From contig JAIPCZ010000012.1 of the NCBI GenBank assembly GCA_021737975.1, forward strand, positions 1 to 55,819: a DNA stretch of 55,819 nucleotides, read 5' to 3'. The position numbers were made by a program, and so were the translations under genes. Origin of the DNA: Polaromonas sp. (GTDB lineage: Bacteria; Pseudomonadota; Gammaproteobacteria; Burkholderiales; Burkholderiaceae_C). The notes under the pieces were generated by a model that was not told where the DNA came from, searched no databases, and was given only the letters and a program-made list of their open reading frames with translations. The first letter of the stretch is position 1. Each line of letters begins with the position of its first letter. Of this stretch, positions 24,713-32,254 are shown piece by piece.

Positions 24713-26321
24713 GATCAAGGTGGCGCGCCTGCCGCGTGGCCAACGTGCGGCCAGCCTTGACCGGTGACACCGTGCGTCGCGGCAGCAGGCCTTGCAGCGC
24801 CTGCGGGTTGGCGCGGGCCCCGCTGGCGACGTAGTCCGCCAGCAGGGCCTGGCGCACCAGATCCGGCGACTGGCTGGCGCTGAGGTAGTCAAACAAGGCG
24901 TCCACCAGCGCCTCGGGCGTCAGCCGGTGGGTGCTGCCCTGGCGCTGCCACAACCAGTCCGAAAACGCCATGAAACACCAAAACGGCGAGGCGGGGGCGC
25001 TGCCAGCCACGGCTGGCGAGTGCAGCAACAGCGGCAGTGTTTTTGCAAAACGGCCCGAGTTGGCCAGCAGTTCCCAGTAACGCGCCAGGCGGCCAAAGCG
25101 TTGCAGCGTGGTGGCGTCGACCACGCCGGTGTGCTGCACGGTATAGGGCGGATCGGACGCGTAAACCATGCCGTGCGCCACGCTGTGGCGGGCAATCGGC
25201 GCGCCGCGCAGGCGCTTCAAAATGCCCAGCTGGATCTCGTGCGGGCCAATCGCCAGCAACCGGTCGAAGCCATCGGCAAAACTTTGCAGCGTTTCACCCG
25301 GCAGGCCAAAAATCAGGTCGACATGCAGGTGCGCGTGGGTGAGCGCCAGCAGCCATCGAAGGTTGGCCTCGGTGGCGTCGTTGTCCTGGCGCCGCGAGAT
25401 GGTCTGCTGCACCGCCACGTTGAAGCTCTGCACGCCGACTTCGAGCTGCAGCACGCCCGGCGGAAACTGCGCCAGCATGGCCCGCAGGCGATCCGGCAGG
25501 TGGTCGGGGATCACCTCAAAGTGCAGGAACAGGCCAGCGTTTTGGCTAGCAATGCGCTCCAGAAAAAATTGCAGAATCCGCACCGAATGCTCGATCTTCA
25601 GATTGAAAGTGCGGTCAACAAACTTGAAGGTGCGCGCTCCGCGCTGGTACAGCGCATCGAGCGCCGCCAGCACCCGGTCCAGCTCAAAACCCCAGGCGGT
25701 CTTGTCGAGCGCGCTCAGGCAAAACTCGCACTTGAACGGGCAACCGCGCGAGGCCTCGACGTACAGCAGGCGGTGCGCCAGGTCGGCGTCGCTGTATTCG
25801 CCGTAGGGCAGCGCCAAGTCGGCCAGCGGCGGCTGCTCGCCGGGGATGATTTTCATGAGCGGCTGCGGACCATCCAGCAGCGCGCGGCACAGCTTGGCAA
25901 AACTCACATCACCCCAGCCGGTGATCACATGATCGGCCAGCGAAGTGATGGCTTGTTCATCCGTTTCGTAGCTCACCTCCGGCCCGCCCAGCACTATTCT
26001 GAGGTCGGGCCGCGCGGCCTTGAGCAGGCGGATCACCTCGGTGGTTTGTCTCACGTTCCAGATGTACACACCAAAACCCACGACCTGCAGCCCGGTGCGC
26101 ACAGCAGCCGATGGTGCTGGCCCCAGCGTGGCCAAAAGGTCCGCCACCACTTCCTGCGCCGGCCGGGAGATGGTGTACTCGCGCAGCTCCGCGCACGCGC
26201 GCAGGCCCGCGCCGCCATGCCGGTCGAGGTTGGCCAGCAGGTAACGCAAGCCGAGCGACGCGTGGATGTAACGCGCGTTGAGCGTGGCCAGCACGATGCG
26301 GGGGCGAACAGTGGGATTCAT
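24675..26321 (-). CDS. B12-binding radical SAM protein (DUF4080 family)
   Basis: 548 residues from ATG 26321; the frame upstream to 26417 has no family match. The N-terminal cobalamin-binding-like domain (IVLATLNARYIHASLGLRYLLANL, VVGFGVYIWNV, IVLGGPEVSYET) is followed by a radical SAM domain whose iron-sulfur ligands are Cys194, Cys198 and Cys201 (RGCPFKCEFC). The C-terminal part is DUF4080. The substrate is unknown. The final 12 or so residues (LGSEHVAARVV) and the stop are encoded by a REP-like repeat copy, so the natural C-terminus was probably replaced. The cobalamin domain lacks an obvious DxHxxG motif, as in many members of this group. Confidence 0.88.
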   Translation of the reverse strand: MNPTVRPRIVLATLNARYIHASLGLRYLLANLDRHGGAGLRACAELREYTISRPAQEVVADLLATLGPAPSAAVRTGLQVVGFGVYIWNVRQTTEVIRLLKAARPDLRIVLGGPEVSYETDEQAITSLADHVITGWGDVSFAKLCRALLDGPQPLMKIIPGEQPPLADLALPYGEYSDADLAHRLLYVEASRGCPFKCEFCLSALDKTAWGFELDRVLAALDALYQRGARTFKFVDRTFNLKIEHSVRILQFFLERIASQNAGLFLHFEVIPDHLPDRLRAMLAQFPPGVLQLEVGVQSFNVAVQQTISRRQDNDATEANLRWLLALTHAHLHVDLIFGLPGETLQSFADGFDRLLAIGPHEIQLGILKRLRGAPIARHSVAHGMVYASDPPYTVQHTGVVDATTLQRFGRLARYWELLANSGRFAKTLPLLLHSPAVAGSAPASPFWCFMAFSDWLWQRQGSTHRLTPEALVDALFDYLSASQSPDLVRQALLADYVASGARANPQALQGLLPRRTVSPVKAGRTLATRQARHLDQLGSEHVAARVV

Positions 26322-26419
26322 GCCGGCAATGGTAGCAAGTGGCTGGCGCGGACAACCGCACCCCCCCGGCCCCGTTGCGCGAGAATGCGTGCCTGAACCA
26401 ATCACCCCACCCAACACCC

Positions 26420-26896
26420 ATGAAAATCGAAAAAGACACCGTTGTGACCCTGCGCTACAAAGTGGCGGACGCCCAGGGCAAACTCATTGAGGAGGCCAAG
26501 GAACCCATGGCCTATTTGCATGGCGGCTACGGCAACACGCTGGCCAAGATCGAGGCCGCGCTGGACGGCCAGACGGTGGGCTACCAGACCAACCTGCTGC
26601 TGCAACCCGAAGACGCCTTTGGCCTGCGCGACGAAAGCCTGGCCCAAACCATGCCGCGCCGCGACTTTCCGCCGGGCGTCAAAGTGGGCGGTCAATTGCA
26701 GGGCCGCACCGCCGATGGCCGCGACCAGGTGTTCCACGTGGTCAAGATCAAGGGCGACACGGTGCTGCTCGACGGCAACCATCCCTGGGCCGGCAAGGTG
26801 CTGCGCTTCAGCCTGAAAGTGACCGACGTGCGCGCGGCAGCACCCGAAGAACTGGCCCACGGCCATGTGCATGGGGCGCACGGGCATCAGCACTGA
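26420..26896 (+). CDS. slyD: SlyD-like FKBP-type peptidyl-prolyl isomerase
   Basis: 158 residues from ATG 26420 (MKIEKDTVVTLRYKV), which matches the usual start; the frame is open from 26339. The layout is FKBP half-domain, inserted-flap chaperone domain (PEDAFGLRDESLAQTMPRRDFP) and a histidine-rich tail (HGHVHGAHGHQH) that should bind nickel or other metals. It acts in the cytosol as a folding helper and possibly a metallochaperone. It is divergent from the radical SAM gene, with a short intergenic region. Confidence 0.9.
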   Translation: MKIEKDTVVTLRYKVADAQGKLIEEAKEPMAYLHGGYGNTLAKIEAALDGQTVGYQTNLLLQPEDAFGLRDESLAQTMPRRDFPPGVKVGGQLQGRTADGRDQVFHVVKIKGDTVLLDGNHPWAGKVLRFSLKVTDVRAAAPEELAHGHVHGAHGHQH

Positions 26897-26966
26897 GCAG
26901 CGCCACTTAAAAGCGCCGGGGTAATGGCCTATCATCCGTCCATAACTTCTCAGGGACGGGAACATC

Positions 26967-28793
26967 ATGGCAAGCCTCATACCCGCGCTGGGTGCATGCG
27001 CCTCACGCATGACCAGCGGGGAGCGCCGACTCGCTGAGCGGCTGGAACAAAAGCTCGACGACGACTACCTGCTTTGGTACGACGTGCCGATCGGCCCCAA
27101 ACAAACACACCCCGACTTCGTGCTGCTGCACCCCCGGCGCGGCCTGCTGATTCTGGAAACCAAAGACTGGAAACTGGAGACCATCCTGCGCGCCAACCGA
27201 CAGGCCTGGGACATTCTGGCCAACGGTCAGCCCAAGGTGGTCATCAACCCGCTGGCGCAGGCGCGGCACTGCGCCATGCAGGTGGTGAACGCGCTGGAGC
27301 GTGATGCGCAACTGGTGCAACCGGACGGTGAACACCAGGGCAAGCTGTCGTTTCCGTGGGGCCATGGCGTGGTCTTTACCCGCATCACCCGCAAGCAGTT
27401 TGACGATGCCGGGCTGACTGACGCCATCGCGCCGCATCATGTGATCTGCTCGGACGAAATGTATGAAACGGCGGACGCGGAAAGCTTTCAGCAGCGGTTA
27501 TGGAACATGTTTCCCCACGCCTTTGGCCGGGTCATGAGCCTGCCGCAGCTCGACCGCGTGCGCTGGATCATGTTCCCCGAGGTGCGCGTGCAAACGACGG
27601 GCGACTTGTTTGACGACAGCGACAGCCAGGCCGAACTGCCCAGCATCATGCGGGTGATGGACCTGCAGCAGGAACAATTGGCGCGTTCCCTGGGCAATGG
27701 CCACCGCGTGATTCATGGCGTGGCAGGCTCGGGCAAAACCATGATTCTGGGCTACCGCGCCGAGTACCTGGCCCGTGCCAGCACGGCCAGCACCAAACCC
27801 GTGCTGATCCTGTGCTTTAACGAGCCACTGGCTGTGAAGCTGGCCAGTGTGATGGAGGCCAAAGGCCTGAGCAGCAGCGTGCATGTGCGGCATTTTCATA
27901 AATGGTGCCGTGATCAACTGGTGGCATTTGGCCAGACGCTTCCCGACTATCACATGCCGGTGGCCGAGAAGATGGTGGAGATGGTGCAGCGCGTCATCCA
28001 CGGCGTGGAGCGCCAGCAAATCCCCAGCGGCCAATACCAGGCGGTGCTGATCGACGAAGGTCACGACTTTGCGCCCGAATGGCTCAAACTGGTGACACAG
28101 ATGGTGGACCCCGCCACCAACAGCCTGCTGGTGTTGTTTGACGATGCGCAGAGCCTGTACGAGCGCAGCCGCAGCAAGCAGTTCAGCTTCAAGAGCGTCG
28201 GCATTGCCGCGCAAGGTCGCACCACCATCCTCAAAATCAACTACCGCAACACCCAGCAGATTTTGCAGACCGCCAGCCTGATCGCCGCCGACCTGTTGAC
28301 GGCCGACGACAAGGACGACGATGGCATTCCGCTGCTGCACCCCATCAGTTGCGGGCGTGATGGCGAGGCACCGCTTTTCATCCGCCTGCCAAGCTTGCGC
28401 GAAGAAGCTTATGCGATTGCGGACCACCTGAACGCCGCGCACCAGGAGGGTCATGCCTGGGGCGACATGGCCATCCTGTGCCGCGACTGGAACACCATGG
28501 ACCTGTGCGCCGCCGCCCTGCGCCAGCGCCAGCTACCGCACCATGTGCGGAAAAAAGCGGGCGACTTCAAACCCGGCAGCGACAGCATCCAGATCATGAC
28601 CATGCATGTGAGCAAGGGCCTGGAGTTCCCCGTGGTCGCGCTGCCGGGCGTGGGGCACATGCCTGTGGCGGGTGAGGACGAGGCAGATGCTGCGCGGGTG
28701 TTTTATGTGGCGGCGACGCGGGCGACGCAGAGGCTGATGATTGGGGTGGGTGGGGATGGGGAGTTCGGGCGGCGATTGGTTGCGCCCCCATAG
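26967..28793 (+). CDS. NERD-domain protein with UvrD/Rep-like (SF1) helicase
   Basis: 608 residues. An N-terminal NERD nuclease-related domain (about 15-130) contains HPDFVLLHPRRGLLILETKDW, with the Asp and Glu-x-Lys residues expected of a PD-(D/E)XK-like fold. It is followed by an SF1 helicase core: Walker A GVAGSGKT near 252-259, Walker B LIDEGHDF near 361, motif IV-like LKINYRNTQQ, motif V MTMHVSKGLEFPVVAL and motif VI VFYVAATRA near 578. It is a DNA-processing enzyme. NERD-helicases of this shape are found in mobile and defence contexts, but also alone. The neighbours are a DUF488 relic and a toxin-antitoxin pair. Confidence 0.9.
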   Translation: MASLIPALGACASRMTSGERRLAERLEQKLDDDYLLWYDVPIGPKQTHPDFVLLHPRRGLLILETKDWKLETILRANRQAWDILANGQPKVVINPLAQARHCAMQVVNALERDAQLVQPDGEHQGKLSFPWGHGVVFTRITRKQFDDAGLTDAIAPHHVICSDEMYETADAESFQQRLWNMFPHAFGRVMSLPQLDRVRWIMFPEVRVQTTGDLFDDSDSQAELPSIMRVMDLQQEQLARSLGNGHRVIHGVAGSGKTMILGYRAEYLARASTASTKPVLILCFNEPLAVKLASVMEAKGLSSSVHVRHFHKWCRDQLVAFGQTLPDYHMPVAEKMVEMVQRVIHGVERQQIPSGQYQAVLIDEGHDFAPEWLKLVTQMVDPATNSLLVLFDDAQSLYERSRSKQFSFKSVGIAAQGRTTILKINYRNTQQILQTASLIAADLLTADDKDDDGIPLLHPISCGRDGEAPLFIRLPSLREEAYAIADHLNAAHQEGHAWGDMAILCRDWNTMDLCAAALRQRQLPHHVRKKAGDFKPGSDSIQIMTMHVSKGLEFPVVALPGVGHMPVAGEDEADAARVFYVAATRATQRLMIGVGGDGEFGRRLVAPP

Positions 28794-28913
28794 TGAGAGG
28801 CAACTTGCTTGGAAACGGACAGAAATGCAATAGGTAACTAACGGTCCCGATATACCGGATTCGCTTCTCTTTGCGCATGAAGAGGGCGGCGTTGTGTTTT
28901 TCTGCGGTGCTGC

Positions 28914-29189
28914 CCCAAGCCCATTCGCAACCAATACAAGGCGGATGGCAACTGGCAGACCTACACCCAGGAATTTTTGAAGTACATCCAGACGCAAGAC
29001 GCGTCCCTGCGCGAGCTGGTCAAGATCGCGCAGGCCACCCCGGCCTGTCTGGTTTGTTTTGAGGCGGACTATTCCACCTGCCACCGCACTTATGTGGCCC
29101 GCGCGGCGCGCCAATTAGGAGGCCCAAAGGTGACGCAACTTACCGCTAAAACAGCCCTGCCTGATCTGGGTTATCCGCAGGCGGCTTAG
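28914..29189 (+). pseudogene. N-terminally truncated DUF488 relic
   Basis: The frame from about 28914 encodes PKPIRNQYKADGNWQTYTQEF, then ACLVCFEADYSTCHRTYVARAA, which are conserved blocks of the second half of DUF488 proteins, and ends at 29189. The first 60 or so family residues are missing, and a stop lies in frame at 28878-28880. Restarting at TTG 28977 would leave only 70 residues. It is best regarded as a broken gene. It follows the NERD-helicase stop by about 120 bases. Confidence 0.7.
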
Positions 29190-29277
29190 GCGGGCGAGCG
29201 CAATTTATAAACAAACAAGCGCCCGATGCACCGACGGTGTAAATTCGGCTTGTCGTTTAACCATTGGAGAGGTCACC

Positions 29278-29484
29278 ATGCAAGTCAATGAAATCATTCA
29301 AGAGGCGCTGCGTCTGCCAGCCACAGCGCGGTTTCAGATCGTTGACCAGCTCATGCAAAGTCTGGACAAGCCCGACCCTGAAATTGACCGCATCTGGGGC
29401 GAGGAGGCCGTGCGGCGATTGGCCAGTTTTGACGCAGGACTCAGCAAAACCTATTCCCCTGAGGAAATTTTTGGTCAAGACTGA
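29278..29484 (+). CDS. antitoxin, addiction-module component family (PF09720-like)
   Basis: 68 residues. MQVNEIIQEALRLPATARFQIVDQLMQSL followed by EIDRIWGEEAVRRL is typical of the small antitoxins that precede RelE/ParE-type toxins. A GGAGAGG ribosome site lies about 8 bases before the ATG. It shares one base with the toxin start (TGATG), so translation is coupled. By analogy it neutralises the toxin and represses the promoter together with it. Confidence 0.85.
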   Translation: MQVNEIIQEALRLPATARFQIVDQLMQSLDKPDPEIDRIWGEEAVRRLASFDAGLSKTYSPEEIFGQD

Positions 29485-29783
29485 TGCAGGTTCGATTTAC
29501 AGAGCTTGCCAAGCTCGAATTTGATGAGGCCCGCGCCTGGTATCGGGCGATTCGTCCCGAGCTAGGCCGCTCCTTCTCGCAAGAGGTGCGCACCGCCACG
29601 CAGCGCATGACCCACATGCCCCTGATGTACCAGCTGGAAATGGGTGACATTCGGCGCTGTGTGCTCAAGCAGTTTCCCTACACACTTCGCTATGCCGTGC
29701 GTGGCGACTTGGTTCTCATCGTCGCCGTGTCGCATCAACACCGCACCCCAGATTACTGGGTGGATCGCAGTTCTGATTCTTGA
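29484..29783 (+). CDS. RelE/ParE-type toxin
   Basis: 99 residues. VRFTELAKLEFDEARAWYRAIRPELGRSF, then RRCVLKQFPYTLRYAVRGDLVLIVAVSHQHRTPDYW, is the canonical RelE/ParE fold, including the C-terminal basic/aromatic region (H-x-H-R-P-x-x-W). RelE types cut mRNA on the ribosome while ParE types poison gyrase; the sequence does not decide which. It forms a two-gene operon with the upstream antitoxin. Confidence 0.87.
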   Translation: MQVRFTELAKLEFDEARAWYRAIRPELGRSFSQEVRTATQRMTHMPLMYQLEMGDIRRCVLKQFPYTLRYAVRGDLVLIVAVSHQHRTPDYWVDRSSDS

Positions 29784-29865
29784 CCCGATTTCACCCGGCG
29801 AGTACTGGTGCCGCAGCCAGATTTCGTATCAAACCTCCGGCGTACAGTCCGTTGAGTGGACGCTA

Positions 29866-29918
29866 ATGTTCCGTTAATGCTTTGAAAACTTGAAATTAAC
29901 GCATAGACGGAACATACT
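29866..29918 (+). promoter_or_regulatory. promoter with nested inverted repeats upstream of the AbiEi-type gene
   Basis: ATGTTCCGT (29866-29874) and ACGGAACAT (29907-29915) form an interrupted palindrome enclosing GTTAAT/ATTAAC (29873-29878, 29895-29900). A plausible promoter is embedded: TTGAAA (29890-29895), 17 bases, CATACT (29913-29918). The ATG follows 9 bases later with no Shine-Dalgarno, suggesting a leaderless or very short-leader mRNA. AbiEi proteins are known to autoregulate through inverted repeats, and this fits. Confidence 0.6.
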
Positions 29919-29927
29919 GTAGACCCT

Positions 29928-30542
29928 ATGCCAACCGACACCCAAACACAACGCGTTCTCGCCCTGGCCACCCAGCGGGGCCTGCTGCGCGCCAGCCATT
30001 TGCAGGAGCTGGGTATTGCCCGCGTGGTGCTCTCAAGGCTCACCGCCAGCGGCCTGCTGGAGCGCGTGGGGCGTGGTGTGTACCGGTTGCCCGAGCGCAA
30101 AGGCTCTGAGCACGAGAGCCTGGCCACCATTGCCGTCAAGGTGCCGCAGGCGGTGTTTTGTCTGCTCACGGCTTTGCAGCTACACGAACTCACCACCCAG
30201 TTGCCCCGCCAGGTTTGGATCGCCATGCCGCAGGGCAGCCACCCGCCAAAAATGGATTACCCGCCGGTGAAGATGATGCAGTTTTCGGGCGAGGCATATG
30301 CCGCAGGCGTTGAGGTGGTGCAGGTCGGCCAGGTGGCGCTGCGGGTGTACGGTGTGGCCAAGACGGTGGCCGACTGCTTCAAGTACCGCAACAAGATGGG
30401 GCTTGACGTGGCCATCGAGGCACTCAAAGGTGCCTTGGCCCAGAAAAAGGCCACCGCGGATGAGCTGTGGCGCTTTGCCAAGATTTGCCGGGTTGCCAAT
30501 GTGATGCGGCCCTACCTTGAAGCCTTGGGGCACTGGGGCTGA
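29928..30542 (+). CDS. AbiEi-type antitoxin / winged-helix regulator
   Basis: 204 residues. An N-terminal winged helix (ALATQRGLLRASHLQELGIARVVLSRLTASGLLERVGRGVYRL, about residues 10-52) is followed by the AbiEi C-terminal domain (SLATIAVKVPQAVFCLLTALQLHELTTQLPRQVWIAM ... VYGVAKTVADCFKYRNKMGLDVAIEALK). AbiEi normally represses its operon and neutralises the nucleotidyltransferase toxin AbiEii. Here no AbiEii gene follows; the stop abuts the ATG of an AlkX DNA glycosylase with no gap. It is either an orphan antitoxin or a regulator recruited to control that glycosylase. Confidence 0.82.
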   Translation: MPTDTQTQRVLALATQRGLLRASHLQELGIARVVLSRLTASGLLERVGRGVYRLPERKGSEHESLATIAVKVPQAVFCLLTALQLHELTTQLPRQVWIAMPQGSHPPKMDYPPVKMMQFSGEAYAAGVEVVQVGQVALRVYGVAKTVADCFKYRNKMGLDVAIEALKGALAQKKATADELWRFAKICRVANVMRPYLEALGHWG

Positions 30543-31685
30543 ATGGCGCACGACCTCGCCGCGTCCGTTCGGGCAAAACCCATCACCCTCGCCGACTTGC
30601 GACGCTACGCCGTGGCACGCACCCTGTTCGCGCCAACCACCTTGGCCAAGGCGATCACCCGGCTGGGCTTTGTGCAGGCCGACCCGATCCGGGCACCGGC
30701 GCGGGCGCAAGACCTCACGCTGCGCCACCGCGTCAAAGGCTACCGCGCGGGCGACCTGGAACGGCGCTACGCGGCGCTGGACATCGAGGAAGACTTCTTT
30801 GTCAACTACGGCTTCTTGCCGCGTGCCACGCAGGCACTCATGCACCCACGAGCGCCCAAGACGGCACTCACCGCGGCCCGGCGCCAACAAATGGACGCGG
30901 TGCTGGCCTTTGTGCAGGCGCACGACGTGGTGCACCCGCGCGCGGTGGACGCGCACTTTGCCCACGGCAAATCGCGCAACTGGTTTGGTGGCTCCAGCAA
31001 TGCCAGTACGCAGTTGCTCGATGACATGCATTACCGCGGCCTGCTGCGTATTGCAGGGCGCGTCAGTGGCGTGCGGACTTATGCCGTGCGGATCGCGCCG
31101 GATGAAGCGCCGGATCCGCAACAGGCCATGGACGCGCTGGTGGATGTCATCGTGCACAAATACGCGCCGCTGCCCGAGCGCTCTTTGGGCGAGTTGATCA
31201 GCCACCTGCGCGGTGGCACACCCCAATGGGCGCATTTGCGCGGCGGCGCCTTGGCGCGTGCCAAAGTGCGCCTGGCCAATGGCGTGGTGGCCGGCCAGAC
31301 CTACTACTGGAACGCCACTGAAAACCCCGCATCGCGCCGCCACGCGCCTGATGACGCCGTGCGTTTGCTGGCCCCGTTCGATCCGCTGGTGTGGGATCGC
31401 CGTCGCTTCGAGCATCTGTGGGCCTGGGCTTATCGGTTTGAGGCCTACACACCCGCAGCCAAACGCGTGCGCGGCTATTACGCGCTGCCGCTTTTGTGGC
31501 GTGACCAGGTGATAGGCTGGGGCAATGTGTCGGTGGCCGGTGGGCAGATGCACGCCGACCTGGGTTTTGTCGCGGGCAAACCACCGCGCGACGCAGCCTT
31601 CAGTCCCGCGCTGGAGGCAGAACTGGCCCACCTGCGGGCGTTTTTGAGCCTCGCCCCGGCAGGCGATGGTGCCCAGGGATCATGA
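30543..31685 (+). CDS. alkX: AlkX/YcaQ-family DNA glycosylase (HTH_42 winged-helix fold)
   Basis: 380 residues. It belongs to the AlkZ/YcaQ (former DUF1006) family made of tandem winged helices. The catalytic Gln-x-Asp motif expected for the AlkX branch is present at Gln45-Asp47 in LGFVQADPIRAPARAQDL; AlkZ has Gln-x-Gln instead. Other family blocks: DLTLRHRVKGYRAGDLERRY, FVNYGFLPRATQALMHPR, SRNWFGGSSNASTQLLDDMHYRGLL and LLAPFDPLVWDRRRFEHLWAWAYRFEAYTP. The E. coli protein unhooks interstrand crosslinks and other bulky N-alkyl adducts. It starts at the base after the AbiEi-type stop and is probably co-translated. Confidence 0.88.
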   Translation: MAHDLAASVRAKPITLADLRRYAVARTLFAPTTLAKAITRLGFVQADPIRAPARAQDLTLRHRVKGYRAGDLERRYAALDIEEDFFVNYGFLPRATQALMHPRAPKTALTAARRQQMDAVLAFVQAHDVVHPRAVDAHFAHGKSRNWFGGSSNASTQLLDDMHYRGLLRIAGRVSGVRTYAVRIAPDEAPDPQQAMDALVDVIVHKYAPLPERSLGELISHLRGGTPQWAHLRGGALARAKVRLANGVVAGQTYYWNATENPASRRHAPDDAVRLLAPFDPLVWDRRRFEHLWAWAYRFEAYTPAAKRVRGYYALPLLWRDQVIGWGNVSVAGGQMHADLGFVAGKPPRDAAFSPALEAELAHLRAFLSLAPAGDGAQGS

Positions 31686-31764
31686 CGCTGAAATTGCCCA
31701 AGCCCGCCATCCATTACCATCCGCGTTCCCATTTCGCCCGCTACCGGGCCCCCACGGAGAATTT

Positions 31765-32145
31765 ATGTTCAGTCATGTGATGCTTGGTACCAATGACCTC
31801 GAGGTCTCGAAGAAGTTTTACGACGCGGTGCTCGGCACGCTGGGGATCGGCCCGGGGGTGGCCAACAAGAACCGTTATTTCTACCGCAACCCCACCGGCT
31901 CCTTTGCCATCACCACGCCGGTCAATGGCGAGCCCGCGACCCATGGCAATGGCAGCACCATTGGCTTTAACGCGGCGTCCACAGAGCAAGTGGATGCCTT
32001 TCACGCCGCCGCTGTTGCCAATGGCGGCGCCACCTGTGAAGACCCGCCGGGGTTCCGCGAAGGCGGGGCGGTCAAGCTCTACCTGGCTTACCTGCGCGAC
32101 CCCGACGGCAACAAGCTTTGCGCCTTGTACCGGCCGGCCAAATGA
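31765..32145 (+). CDS. VOC-superfamily (glyoxalase-like) protein
   Basis: 126 residues from ATG 31765 (GGAGAAT ahead). A single vicinal-oxygen-chelate domain: MFSHVMLGTNDLEVSKKFYDAVL at the start, IGFNAASTEQVDAFHAAAVANGG in the middle and YLAYLRDPDGNKLCALYRP at the end. The metal ligands would be His4 and a C-terminal acidic residue. The substrate is unknown; relatives include lyases, dioxygenase-like and resistance proteins. Confidence 0.88.
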   Translation: MFSHVMLGTNDLEVSKKFYDAVLGTLGIGPGVANKNRYFYRNPTGSFAITTPVNGEPATHGNGSTIGFNAASTEQVDAFHAAAVANGGATCEDPPGFREGGAVKLYLAYLRDPDGNKLCALYRPAK

Positions 32146-32193
32146 GAAATAACTCACTGCCGCTGACCGCTGTTTGAGCACGTCTGTCGATTC

Positions 32194-32250
32194 ATGATGC
32201 GTATTCTTCAAAATACGCATCATTTTTTGAGCCGTATTGCATAAAATACG
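32194..32250 (+). promoter_or_regulatory. two inverted repeats sharing one half-site, upstream of fic
   Basis: IR1: ATGATGCGTATT (32194-32205), five-base loop, AATACGCATCAT (32212-32223), a perfect 12-bp palindrome followed by six T. IR2: CGTATT (32233-32238) and AATACG (32245-32250). Both use the CGTATT/AATACG half-site, and IR2 ends four bases before the Fic start. They could be operators for the Fic protein's own winged helix. IR1 with its T-run could also terminate transcripts coming from the VOC gene. Confidence 0.65.
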
Positions 32251-32254
32251 TCTC

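Noticed and set aside
29784..29865. AbiEii toxin gene hidden near the AbiEi-type gene
   Set aside because: No nucleotidyltransferase motif is present on either strand around 29.7-31.7 kb; the following gene is clearly an AlkX-family glycosylase.
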